Shown one piece after another: positions 6,989 to 13,613 of a DNA stretch of 13,613 nucleotides. Location: contig JANDJZ010001283.1 of assembly GCA_027943245.1 (NCBI GenBank), positions 1-13,613 of the forward strand, read 5' to 3'. How positions within the stretch are numbered: the first letter of the stretch is position 1; each line of letters starts with the position of its first letter. Source of the stretch: Acanthamoeba sp. SK_2022b. Its lineage: Eukaryota; Discosea; Longamoebia; Acanthamoebidae. The notes under the pieces were generated by a model. It did no database searches. It was given only the letters and a program-made list of their open reading frames with translations, and had not been told where the DNA came from. The position numbers were made by a program, and so were the translations under genes.

Positions 6989-7494
6989 GCGGCGCGCCTG
7001 CAGCCTTCCTCGACCGCGACGGGGTGCTGATCGAAGACTGCGGCTATCCGCACAAACCCGAGCATCTGGTCCTGATCCCCGGTGCGGCCGAGGCGGTGCG
7101 TCGGTTGAAATCGCTGGGCTATCTGACTGTCATCGTCACCAACCAGTCGGGCGTGGCGCGTGGTCTGTTCACCGAAGACCAGATGCACGATTTCAACGCC
7201 CTGTTGATCGAACGGCTGGCCCAGAACGGCGGAGTGATCGACGCCGTCTATGCCGCGCCCTATCACGCCGATGCCGTGATCGAACGCTATCGTCACCCGG
7301 ATCATCCCGACCGCAAGCCCAATCCGGGCATGCTGCTGCGCGCGATTGAAGAACATGGGATCGACCCGTCCAAGTCCCTGATGATCGGAGACCAGCCGAC
7401 GGACGTAGAGGCGGCGCGGCGGGCCGGCGTCACGGGCCATCTGTTCAAGGGCGACAATCTCGACGCCTTTGTACAGAGCCTGCCCACAGGCTGA
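6985..7494 (+). CDS. HAD-IIIA phosphatase, GmhB/HisB-N-like, without zinc cysteines
   Basis: This is a predicted sugar-phosphate phosphatase. It has all four HAD motifs: FLDRDGVL (nucleophile Asp10, acid/base Asp12), VTNQSG (51-56), RKPNPGM (Lys111) and MIGDQPTDVEAARRAG (Asp136, Asp140). Layout and length (169 residues) match GmhB, the heptose-1,7-bisphosphate 7-phosphatase of LPS core synthesis. GmhB and HisB-N normally have a four-cysteine zinc loop just before RKP. Here the segment PYHADAVIERYRHPDHPDRK has no cysteine, only histidines (94, 104, 107). The substrate may therefore not be heptose bisphosphate. Coupling to the AGE gene suggests a phosphorylated product of that enzyme. The start is set by the 4-base overlap. 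Confidence 0.88.
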   Translation: MSGAPAAFLDRDGVLIEDCGYPHKPEHLVLIPGAAEAVRRLKSLGYLTVIVTNQSGVARGLFTEDQMHDFNALLIERLAQNGGVIDAVYAAPYHADAVIERYRHPDHPDRKPNPGMLLRAIEEHGIDPSKSLMIGDQPTDVEAARRAGVTGHLFKGDNLDAFVQSLPTG

Positions 7495-7553
7495 ACCTCG
7501 CCGCCTTTCGCAATTCCTGACGCCGTGAATATATGGGCGGGTGCGTATTGCTG

Positions 7554-7559
7554 AAGGAG
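7554..7559 (+). promoter_or_regulatory. Strong ribosome binding site that decides the hydrolase start
   Basis: AAGGAG lies six bases before GTG 7566. The more upstream in-frame ATG (7533) has no such site and would add 11 residues of unlikely sequence. This favours the GTG start. Confidence 0.8.
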
Positions 7560-7565
7560 TTCCCC

Positions 7566-8435
7566 GTGGCTTTTGTTGAACGTCGCTGGACGTCGCCGGA
7601 CGGCCTGAGCCTGTTCGCGCGCGACTATGCGCCTGGTCCCGGCGTGGCGCGGCCCCCGGTCATCGCCATCCACGGCCTGACCCGCAACAGCGCCGATTTC
7701 GAAGCCATCGCCCCCCTGTTGGCCCAGAGCGGCCGGCGGGTGCTGGCGGTCGATGTGCGCGGGCGCGGCCTGTCGGATCGGGCGCCGGACCCCATGACCT
7801 ATACGCCCGAAGTCTATGCCCGGGATGTTCTGACCCTGATGGATCAGGCGGCGATTGACCGAGCGGTCTTCCTCGGCACATCCATGGGGGGGCTGATCAC
7901 CATGGCCCTGACGGCGATCCGGCCGAAGGCTGTGGTCGCCGCCATTCTGAACGACATCGGCCCGGAAGTGGCGACAGAGGGGCTGGCGCGGATCGCCAGC
8001 TATAGCGGTCAGCCGGTCGAGATCGAAACCTGGGCGGACGCCGCCGCCTACGCCAGGCGGATCAACGGCGTGGCCTTCCCGCACTATTCCGACGCTGACT
8101 GGGACGGGTTCGCGCGCCGCATTTTCCGTCAGCAGCCGGATGGCGAGATCGGCCTGGACTATGATCCTGACATCGCCGTGCCGATCCGGGCGGCGGGCGC
8201 CAAGGCGCTGGTTCCGAACCTGTGGCCCGACTTCCGCCGTCTGGCCAGAAAGAAACCGACCCTGCTGGTGCGGGGCGGGAACTCTGACCTGCTCAGCGCC
8301 GAGATCGCCGACAAGATGAAGAAGGCCGCGCCGTCTATGGCCTATGTCGAGGTTCCCGGCGTCGGACATGCGCCGATGCTGGACGAGCCGGATGCGCGGT
8401 CGGCGATCTTCGAGTTTCTGTCAGAGGTGCAGTGA
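7566..8435 (+). CDS. Alpha/beta-fold hydrolase
   Basis: This is a predicted serine hydrolase of esterase or haloperoxidase-like type, about 289 residues, cytoplasmic with no signal peptide. The start AFVERRWTSPDGLSLFARDY leads to the oxyanion-hole HG in VIAIHGLTRNSADF. The nucleophile elbow is GTSMGG, the acid is probably the Asp in RGGNSDLLSAE, and the catalytic His is in VPGVGHAPMLDEP. VDVRGRGLSDR is the usual strand-4 region. Nothing shows the substrate. It has its own ribosome site, 71 bases after the HAD gene. A weak sigma70-like pair (TTCGCA 7507, TATATG 7530, 17-base spacing) may give it its own promoter. It converges on the ABC gene across a large inverted repeat. Confidence 0.9.
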   Translation: MAFVERRWTSPDGLSLFARDYAPGPGVARPPVIAIHGLTRNSADFEAIAPLLAQSGRRVLAVDVRGRGLSDRAPDPMTYTPEVYARDVLTLMDQAAIDRAVFLGTSMGGLITMALTAIRPKAVVAAILNDIGPEVATEGLARIASYSGQPVEIETWADAAAYARRINGVAFPHYSDADWDGFARRIFRQQPDGEIGLDYDPDIAVPIRAAGAKALVPNLWPDFRRLARKKPTLLVRGGNSDLLSAEIADKMKKAAPSMAYVEVPGVGHAPMLDEPDARSAIFEFLSEVQ

Positions 8436-8454
8436 CAGGGACTTGCGCCTTGCC

Positions 8455-8561
8455 CGTCATCCTCGGGCTTGCCCCGAGGATCGAGCCGTCCGCCGCTGTG
8501 CCTCAACGGAGACGCACAGCTCGATCCGCCCCCGGCCCTCGGGTCAAGCCCGAGGGTGACG
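8455..8561. repeat. Long REP/BIME-like inverted repeat between convergent genes
   Basis: The left arm (8455-8480, CGTCATCCTCGGGCTTG and on) pairs with the right arm (8536-8561) at about 23 of 26 positions. Each arm is itself a hairpin (CCTCGGG/CCCGAGG). Inside are further pairs: GGATCGAGC (8478-8486) with GCTCGATCC (8519-8527), or GCTGTGC (8495-8501) with GCACAGC (8514-8520). The CTCGGGCTTG..CCGAGGATC style is familiar from dispersed repeats in alphaproteobacterial genomes. It probably also acts as a two-way terminator. Confidence 0.75.
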
Positions 8562-8577
8562 CTCTATGGAGTAGTGC

Positions 8578-9552
8578 TCAGTCCTTCGTCGGATCGACGC
8601 GGGATTTGTCGCCATAGGTCAGGGCCAGGAAGACGTCTTCCAGGTCCGGGTCTTCGGTGGTGATGTCGGCGATGGTCACGCCTGCCGCACGCACGGCGTT
8701 GATGACCTGTTCCACTGACGACTGGCCTTTCTTGTAGGTCACCGCGAAGGCCCCGCCGGGACGGGCCGTGACGACAAAGCCGTTCAGGACGGGCGGCACA
8801 TCCTGCGGGGTCTCTGGCGTCACGACCACATTGCGGCTGTCCAGGCGGCGCAGCAGTTGCGGCGTCGGCTCGCAGGCCACCACCTCGCCCCGGTTGACGA
8901 TGGCGATAGTGTCGCACAGCTCCTGCGCCTCTTCGAGGTAGTGGGTGGTCAGAACGATGGTGACCCCTTCCTCGTTGATGCGACGGACATAGGCCCACAG
9001 CTGGCGGCGCAGTTCGACGTCCACGCCCGCCGTCGGCTCGTCCAGGATCAGGATGGGCGGATTATGCACCAGGGCCTTGGCCACCATCAGTCGGCGCTTC
9101 ATGCCGCCGGACAGGGCGCGGACATAGGCGTTGGCCTTGTCCGACAGGCCAAGCGCGGCCAGCAGTTCGTCGGAGCGGCGTTCATTCTTGGGCACGCCGT
9201 AAAAGCCCGCCTGGACTTCAAGCGACTCGCGCGGGGTGAAGAAGACGTCGGCGACGATTTCCTGCGGCACCACACCCAGGGCTGCGGCGGCGTCGCGCGG
9301 CTCCTTGTCGATGTCGCGGCCCCAGATGGTGACGGAGCCTTCGGACTTCTTCACCACCCCGGCCAGAATGTTGATCAGGGTCGATTTGCCCGCCCCGTTC
9401 GGGCCCAGAAGGCCGAACACCGATCCGCGCGGGATCACCAGATCGACGCCGCGCAGCGCCGTCTTGGGCGCCGCCTTCTTGGAACCGGCATAGGTCTTCT
9501 TGAGGCCCCGCACCTCTATGGCGTTGTCGGGCAGGGCGTAGGTCTCGGGCAT
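8578..9552 (-). CDS. ABC transporter ATP-binding protein (ABC-2 type, YadG-like)
   Basis: This is a predicted ATPase subunit of an ABC-2 exporter. Counting from ATG 9552 it has 324 residues: Walker A GPNGAGKST (50-58), Q-loop Gln97, signature LSGGMKRR (147-154), Walker B LILDEPTAGVD (168-178) and the switch His204 in LTTHYLEEAQ. A C-terminal extension of about 90 residues of DUF4162 type ends DLEDVFLALTYGDKS. The frame stays open to 9657, which would add 35 residues. I prefer 9552 because the extra part looks unconserved, but no ribosome site is clear for any choice (another ATG lies at 9591). No permease gene is adjacent. Downstream is a convergent hydrolase and upstream a divergent gene, so its membrane partner is encoded elsewhere. 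Confidence 0.92.
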   Translation of the reverse strand: MPETYALPDNAIEVRGLKKTYAGSKKAAPKTALRGVDLVIPRGSVFGLLGPNGAGKSTLINILAGVVKKSEGSVTIWGRDIDKEPRDAAAALGVVPQEIVADVFFTPRESLEVQAGFYGVPKNERRSDELLAALGLSDKANAYVRALSGGMKRRLMVAKALVHNPPILILDEPTAGVDVELRRQLWAYVRRINEEGVTIVLTTHYLEEAQELCDTIAIVNRGEVVACEPTPQLLRRLDSRNVVVTPETPQDVPPVLNGFVVTARPGGAFAVTYKKGQSSVEQVINAVRAAGVTIADITTEDPDLEDVFLALTYGDKSRVDPTKD

Positions 9553-9673
9553 GGTCAGGGCAAACTCGGCGCAGAAAGGCGAGCGCATAGGTAGGGGGCC
9601 GGCGACGGTTCGCCAAGTCCGCTGATCGGGCGTGCTCGGCGCGACCGCTGGCGACATCCAAATGAATAGCTAT

Positions 9674-9680
9674 GCGTCAA
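9674..9680 (-). promoter_or_regulatory. Possible -35 element for the ABC gene
   Basis: TTGACGC on the minus strand is a perfect match to the Caulobacter -35 consensus. No good -10 follows at the right distance. It sits 18 bases upstream of the longest reading frame start (9657), so if real it argues for one of the later starts. Confidence 0.3.
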
Positions 9681-9697
9681 ACGACGGCAGCCCAGGT

Positions 9698-9724
9698 TTG
9701 ACCTGACCGTCCGCTCCGCCTAGG
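9698..9724 (+). promoter_or_regulatory. Possible promoter for the zinc-finger gene
   Basis: TTGACC (9698-9703), a 15-base spacer, then CCTAGG (9719-9724) resembles an alphaproteobacterial housekeeping promoter. It ends 33 bases before the ATG at 9758. The divergent ABC gene is transcribed away from the same 205-base gap. Confidence 0.4.
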
Positions 9725-9757
9725 AACGGCGCGAGCCTTCCAGACCCGGACCGGACC

Positions 9758-9997
9758 ATGCCTCCCCGCCATCCCGACGCCATCATCCCCCCGCCCGAAG
9801 AAGTCGTGGTTTCGACCAAGCGCGTCGCGTGCGACGGCGGCGGCGGCGCCCTGGGCCATCCGCTGGTCTATATGGACATGGGCGAGGACGACTTCATCGA
9901 GTGCGGCTATTGCGACCGCCGCTTTGTCCTGTCGGCCCATCCGCACGACGAGAGCGAATATCTGAGCCCTGCCGCCCGCGCGCCCGAGGCCCACTGA
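9758..9997 (+). CDS. Zinc-finger protein of the zf-CHCC (NDUFS6-like) family
   Basis: This small protein of 79 residues has the zinc ligands Cys25, His34, Cys49 and Cys52 in KRVACDGGGGALGHPLVYMD and DDFIECGYCDRRF. That is the CHCC pattern of the NDUFS6 accessory subunit of respiratory complex I, whose homologues occur widely in alphaproteobacteria. A role in complex I assembly or as an accessory subunit is inferred from the family. The N-terminal 20 residues and the C-terminal tail are low-complexity. It stands alone between a divergent ABC gene and the VOC gene. Confidence 0.92.
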   Translation: MPPRHPDAIIPPPEEVVVSTKRVACDGGGGALGHPLVYMDMGEDDFIECGYCDRRFVLSAHPHDESEYLSPAARAPEAH

Positions 9998-10056
9998 GCC
10001 CCTTATCGGGCTTCGTCACCTCAGTTGAATCGCGATCACGCCCGGTCCTGTCTATA

Positions 10057-10078
10057 GAGGGCGCTGAATTGCGCCCTC
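10057..10078 (+). promoter_or_regulatory. Perfect eight-base hairpin in the VOC gene leader
   Basis: GAGGGCGC-TGAATT-GCGCCCTC is a perfect stem with a six-base loop. It lies directly after a TATAGA-like -10 element (10053-10058) and eight bases before the GGAG ribosome site (10087-10090). It could sit at the very 5' end of the VOC mRNA, or end the zinc-finger transcript. There is no T-run, so a classical terminator is unlikely. Confidence 0.5.
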
Positions 10079-10099
10079 CCCGGCACGGAGACTGAACCC

Positions 10100-10538
10100 T
10101 TGCGTTATCTGCACACCATGGTCCGCGTGAAGGACCTCGACGCCTCGCTGCATTTCTATTGCGACCTGCTGGGCCTGCAGGAGGTACGCCGCACCGAGCA
10201 TGAGGCGGGGCGTTTCAGCCTGATCTTCCTGGCCGCGCCCAAGAATCTGGAGCAGTCGGCGGCGGAACGCTGCCCTGAGCTGGAGCTGACCTTCAACTGG
10301 GATACGGAAGACTATCCCGGCGGCCGCAACTTCGGCCACCTGGCCTGGAAGGTCGATGACATCTACGCCGCCTGCCAGCGTCTGGCCGACGGCGGGTGAC
10401 ATCAACCGTCCGCCGCGCGACGGCCATATGGCCTTTGTCCGCTCGCCGGACGGCATCTCCATCGAACTGCTGCAGGAAGGCGAGCCGCTGGCCCCCGCCG
10501 AACCCTGGGCCTCCATGCCGAACACAGGCGTCTGGTGA
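10100..10538 (+). CDS. VOC-family protein, glyoxalase I-like (one frame break)
   Basis: This is a predicted lactoylglutathione lyase (methylglyoxal detoxification with glutathione) or a close VOC relative. The TTG start gives [19 protein letters not shown]. The metal ligands expected for GloA are all visible: His5, Glu62 in [10 protein letters not shown], His80 in [11 protein letters not shown], and a Glu in [13 protein letters not shown]. The last lies beyond a frame break at 10394-10400, where the first frame stops (ADGG then TGA). Adding two bases or removing one joins the halves into about 145 residues, slightly longer than E. coli GloA. As read, the first fragment lacks the last metal ligand and would be inactive. 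GGAG at 10087-10090 supports the TTG start. The lipoprotein gene follows directly. Confidence 0.87.
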
Positions 10539-10540
10539 GA

Positions 10541-11152
10541 ATGCGGACGGCGCTGACGCTGACTGCGGCGGCCCTGACCCTGGCCGCCTGCGCGTCGACG
10601 ACCGAGAGCAATATCGGCCGCACGGCCACCGAGCAGCTGCTGCTGGCCCGCGCCTCCGACCATGCCGTCGAGGGGCTGTCGCTTCCTTTGCCCGCAGCCT
10701 CCGCCGTCTTTGTCGATGACGCCTATTTCCAGGGCGAAGGCAGCCGCTACGCCGTCAGCGCCATTCGCGCGGCCCTGTCCGACGCCGGTTTCCGCATGGC
10801 CCGCACCAAGGACGAGGCGGATGCTGTGTTCGAAATCCGCGCGGGCGCCCTGTCGCTGGAGCAGATGCGCCGCGTCTTCGGCCTGCCGGACATGCGCATC
10901 CCGATCAACGAGAGCCTGAACGTCGTCTCCCTGCCCGAGCTGTCGGCCTACAGCTATCGCGACCGGGTGGGCGTCGCCGAGTTTTCGGGCTTCCTCTATG
11001 AGGCCAAGACGGGGGCGCCGCTGGGCGCGGTCCTGCCCATGATCGGCGCCTATCGCATCCGCAGCCACAAGGCCTTCATGGTGGTGTCGTGGGGCCAGCA
11101 ACAGGCCGTGCCGGGGCAACGTGATCCGGGATCCAGCTGGAAGGAATTCTAA
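10541..11152 (+). CDS. Predicted lipoprotein of unknown function
   Basis: The start MRTALTLTAAALTLAACAS has a clear lipobox (LAAC), so it is predicted to be a lipid-anchored envelope protein. The mature part has an Arg-Thr-Ala-Thr-Glu-Gln-Leu-Leu-Leu block (SNIGRTATEQLLLARASDHA), then AVFVDDAYFQGEGSRYAVSA, DEADAVFEIRAGALSLEQ and a C-terminal region with AYSYRDRVGVAEFSGFLYEA. The RTATEQLLL block resembles DUF6655, from memory and unconfirmed. A GTG at 10535 overlaps the VOC stop (GTGA), so translation is probably coupled; either start gives the same lipobox. The length is 203 residues. polA follows after 38 bases. Confidence 0.85.
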   Translation: MRTALTLTAAALTLAACASTTESNIGRTATEQLLLARASDHAVEGLSLPLPAASAVFVDDAYFQGEGSRYAVSAIRAALSDAGFRMARTKDEADAVFEIRAGALSLEQMRRVFGLPDMRIPINESLNVVSLPELSAYSYRDRVGVAEFSGFLYEAKTGAPLGAVLPMIGAYRIRSHKAFMVVSWGQQQAVPGQRDPGSSWKEF

Positions 11153-11176
11153 CGGCTGACGCGGAGGCTCCAGCCG
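11153..11176 (+). other. Small hairpin between the lipoprotein gene and polA
   Basis: CGGCTG (11153-11158) pairs with CAGCCG (11171-11176), with GGAG/CTCC pairing possible inside. It directly follows the lipoprotein stop and ends 14 bases before the polA ATG. There is no T-run. It may shape polA translation or partly end the upstream transcript. Confidence 0.3.
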
Positions 11177-11190
11177 CCTATGTTCCGGCC

Positions 11191-13613
11191 ATGACTGACG
11201 CCGCCGCTCCCGAGACTGACATCCCCCAAGCACGGGCCATGACCCAGGACGGCCCCCCGCTGCGCCTGTGGATGATCGACGCCTCGGCCTATATCTTCCG
11301 CGCCTATCACGCCCTGCCGCCGCTGACGCGCAAGTCCGACGGCCTGCCTGTGGGCGCGGTCCAGGGCTACTGCAACATGTTGTGGAAGCTGCTGAAAGAC
11401 ATGAAGGGCGCCGACGGCCCGACCCATCTGGTCGCCATCTTCGACCACTCGGAAAAGACGTTCCGCAACACCCTGTATGATCAATACAAAGCCCATCGCC
11501 CGCCGCCGCCCGAAGACCTGATCCCGCAGTTCCCGCTGGTGCGTGAGGCGACGGCGGCGTTCGGCGTTCACTGTGTCGAACTGCCCGGCTATGAGGCCGA
11601 TGACCTGATCGCCACCTATGCCTGCAAGGCGCGCGATGCGGGCGGCGAGGCGGTGATCGTGTCGTCCGACAAGGACTTGATGCAGCTGATCGGCGGCGGC
11701 GTGGTCATGTGGGACCCGATGAAGGACCGGCGTCTGGCCGAGCCCGAGGTGTTCGAAAAGTTCGGCGTCGGTCCTGAGAAGATGGTCGATCTTCAGGCCC
11801 TGATCGGCGACAGCGTCGACAATGTGCCCGGCGCTCCGGGCATCGGTCCCAAGACGGCTGCCCAGTTGCTGGATGAATACGGCGATCTGGACACTCTGCT
11901 GGCGCGGGCGGGCGAAATCAAACAGCCGAAACGTCGCGAGACCCTGATCAATTTCGCCGACCAGATCCGCCTGTCGCGCGAACTGGTCCGCCTGACCTGC
12001 GATGCACCTGCGCCTGAGGCGATCGACGATTTCGCCGTGCGCGATCCCGATCCCGCGACCCTGTCGGCCTTCCTGGAGACGATGGAGTTCCGTTCACTGC
12101 AACGCCGGGTCGGCGACGGCAAGGCGGGCCCCAGCGAGATTTCGGCCTTCGCCCCCAAGCGTGCGCCGAACCTGAGCGCGCCGGTCGCCACCCCCCGCTA
12201 CGGCCAGGAGGCCGCCGCGCCGACCGAAGTCCAGAGCTTCGACCACGACGCCTATGAATGCGTCCAAACCGAGGAGGCGCTGGACCGCTGGATTGCGCGG
12301 GCGGTCGAGGTCGGGGTGGTCGGGTTCGACACCGAGACGGACGCCCTGTCGGCGACCCATGCGGGCCTGTGCGGCGTGTCTCTGGCGGTGGGGCCGAACG
12401 AGGCCTGCTACATCCCCCTGACCCACGAACACGAGCCGCAGGCCAATGAAGGCGGTCTGTTCGGCGAGCCGGGCGAGGAGCGCGAGCCGATCCATCAACT
12501 GGACAAGCCGACGACCCTGGCCAAGTTGAAGACGCTGCTGGAAGACCCCTCGGTCCTGAAGGTTCTGCAGAACGCCAAATACGACATCGCCGTGATGGCG
12601 CGTCGGGGCATCCGCATCGCGCCCTATGATGACACCATGTTGATCTCCTATGTGCTGGAGGGCGGGCTGCACGGTCACGGCATGGACGAACTGGCGCGGC
12701 TGCACCTGGGCCACGAACCGATCCCGTTCAAATCGGTGGCGGGCGCGGGCAAGAGCCAGAAATCCTTCAAGCACGTCGGGCTGAAACCGGCGACAGGCTA
12801 TGCCGCCGAGGACGCGGACGTGACCCTGCGCCTGTGGCGCATCCTGAAGCCGCGCCTGGCCCGCGAAGGCCTGTCGACAGTCTATGAGACGCTGGAGCGC
12901 GGGATGCCGACCGTGCTGGCGGACATGGAGCTGAACGGCGTCCGCATCGACCCCGATCGTTTGAAACGCCTGTCCAGCGAGTTCGGCCTGCGCATGGCCG
13001 AGCTGGAGGCTCAGGCCCATGAGATCGCCGGACGGCCCTTCAACATCGGCTCGCCCCGCCAGATCGGCGAGATCCTGTTCGGCGAACTGAACCTGCCGGG
13101 CGGCAAGAAGACCGCGTCCGGTCAGTGGGGCACCGACGCCAGCGTGCTGGAGGAACTGGCGCTGACGCACGACCTGCCGCGCGCCATTCTGGACTGGCGC
13201 CAGCTGTCAAAGCTGAAGGGCACCTACACCGACGCCCTGATCGCCGCCGCCGATCCAGCGACGGACCGGGTTCACACCAGCTATCAACTGGCCGCCGCCT
13301 CGACCGGGCGGCTGGCCTCGTCAGACCCGAACCTTCAGAACATCCCGATCCGCACCGAGACGGGGCGGGAAATTCGTCAGGCCTTCATCGCCGCGCCCGA
13401 CCATGTGCTGATCAGCGCCGACTACAGCCAGATCGAACTGCGCCTCTTGGCCCATATCGGCGACATCCCTGAGCTGAAACGCGCCTTCAAGGCCGGGCTG
13501 GACATTCACGCCGCCACCGCCTCCGAGATGTTCGGCGTGCCGGTCGAGGGCATGCCGTCCGAGACGCGCCGCCGCGCCAAGGCCATCAACTTCGGCATCG
13601 TGTACGGCATTTC
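11191..13613 (+). CDS. polA: DNA polymerase I (partial, C-terminus off the right edge)
   Basis: This is the repair and Okazaki-fragment polymerase. About 807 codons are present, in frame without breaks, with roughly 150-200 residues missing. The 5'-3' exonuclease domain comes first: MIDASAYIFRAYHAL near the start, then VIVSSDKDLMQLIGG, then GDSVDNVPGAPGIGPKTAAQ. The 3'-5' proofreading domain keeps its catalytic residues: GFDTETDAL, NAKYDIAVMARRG and GYAAEDADVTLRLW. The polymerase domain has TSYQLAAASTGRLASSDPNL, motif A ISADYSQIELRLL and motif B RRRAKAINFGIVYGI at the edge; motif C (VHDE) is beyond it. The start ATG 11191 has a weak ribosome site. ATG 11239 (17th codon) is an alternative, since family homology begins only near codon 28. 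It is the last gene of the VOC-lipoprotein-polA run. Confidence 0.97.
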   Translation, partial: MTDAAAPETDIPQARAMTQDGPPLRLWMIDASAYIFRAYHALPPLTRKSDGLPVGAVQGYCNMLWKLLKDMKGADGPTHLVAIFDHSEKTFRNTLYDQYKAHRPPPPEDLIPQFPLVREATAAFGVHCVELPGYEADDLIATYACKARDAGGEAVIVSSDKDLMQLIGGGVVMWDPMKDRRLAEPEVFEKFGVGPEKMVDLQALIGDSVDNVPGAPGIGPKTAAQLLDEYGDLDTLLARAGEIKQPKRRETLINFADQIRLSRELVRLTCDAPAPEAIDDFAVRDPDPATLSAFLETMEFRSLQRRVGDGKAGPSEISAFAPKRAPNLSAPVATPRYGQEAAAPTEVQSFDHDAYECVQTEEALDRWIARAVEVGVVGFDTETDALSATHAGLCGVSLAVGPNEACYIPLTHEHEPQANEGGLFGEPGEEREPIHQLDKPTTLAKLKTLLEDPSVLKVLQNAKYDIAVMARRGIRIAPYDDTMLISYVLEGGLHGHGMDELARLHLGHEPIPFKSVAGAGKSQKSFKHVGLKPATGYAAEDADVTLRLWRILKPRLAREGLSTVYETLERGMPTVLADMELNGVRIDPDRLKRLSSEFGLRMAELEAQAHEIAGRPFNIGSPRQIGEILFGELNLPGGKKTASGQWGTDASVLEELALTHDLPRAILDWRQLSKLKGTYTDALIAAADPATDRVHTSYQLAAASTGRLASSDPNLQNIPIRTETGREIRQAFIAAPDHVLISADYSQIELRLLAHIGDIPELKRAFKAGLDIHAATASEMFGVPVEGMPSETRRRAKAINFGIVYGI

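Noticed and set aside
7302..8369. Minus-strand open frame (355 codons) over the HAD and hydrolase genes
   Set aside because: It spans two real genes on the opposite strand and has no conserved motif.
8455..8561. Inverted repeat as the ends of an insertion sequence or a miniature transposon
   Set aside because: No transposase, no target-site duplication could be seen, and each arm is itself a hairpin. A REP-type repeat fits better.
10394..10400. Programmed ribosomal frameshift in the VOC gene
   Set aside because: No slippery heptamer or downstream pseudoknot is evident, and four other genes in the window show similar breaks, so an indel error is more likely.
10052..11233. Minus-strand open frame (393 codons) over the VOC and lipoprotein genes
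   Set aside because: It is antisense to two genes with recognisable motifs, has Arg/Gln/Gly-rich shadow composition, and has no ribosome site or family match.
12094..13170. Minus-strand open frame (358 codons) within polA
   Set aside because: It is antisense to the proofreading and polymerase domains of polA. Composition is typical of a shadow.
1..13613. CRISPR array, tRNA, rRNA, prophage or defence island
   Set aside because: No regularly spaced repeats, no tRNA-like cloverleaf noticed, and no integrase, toxin-antitoxin, restriction or phage gene. The gene content is ordinary chromosomal.

Overview
This is a GC-rich (roughly two-thirds G+C), gene-dense chromosomal window. The protein types point to an alphaproteobacterium, most likely Caulobacterales and close to Brevundimonas. 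The evidence is the NDUFS6-like CHCC zinc-finger protein, a WbpE/GnnB-like aminotransferase beside its oxidoreductase, and possible promoters of the Caulobacter TTGAC / GCTA type. The genus is an inference from protein style; no search was run.

Left half (1-5724), all on the minus strand and read right to left: a sugar-nucleotide pair (DegT-family aminotransferase, then Gfo/Idh-family oxidoreductase), three poorly known envelope-type genes (a secreted protein, a one-span membrane protein, a DUF2459/TIGR02117-like protein), then the ribosome and tRNA maturation genes rbfA, truB and rpsO (rpsO runs off the left edge). The aminotransferase/oxidoreductase pair fits synthesis of a 3-amino sugar nucleotide. 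In this lineage the attractive candidate is UDP-GlcNAc3N for diaminoglucose lipid A (GnnB/GnnA type), or an O-antigen sugar (WbpE/WbpB type).

Middle (5900-8435), plus strand: an AGE-family sugar epimerase/isomerase overlaps by 4 bases a GmhB-like HAD phosphatase that lacks the usual zinc-loop cysteines. An alpha/beta hydrolase with a strong ribosome site and GTG start follows. A long REP/BIME-like inverted repeat then separates it from a convergent ABC-2-type ATPase gene (8578-9552, minus) that has no permease beside it.

Right part (9758-13613), plus strand: the small zinc-finger protein, a glyoxalase I-like VOC protein, a lipoprotein translationally coupled to it, and DNA polymerase I (polA), which runs off the right edge within its polymerase motif B.

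Five genes (rbfA, the DUF2459-like gene, the secreted protein, the Gfo/Idh oxidoreductase, the VOC protein) each carry exactly one reading-frame break, with convincing conserved protein continuing in another frame. Five independent single breaks in 13.6 kb of otherwise healthy housekeeping sequence look more like uncorrected indel errors in the assembly than real gene decay. They are annotated here at full length.

The main non-coding observation is a near-identical 33-base stem-loop repeat placed just upstream of both rpsO and truB. I found no tRNA, rRNA, CRISPR array, insertion sequence or phage gene, and no convincing new defence or mobile system. No stretch longer than 300 bases lacks a gene.
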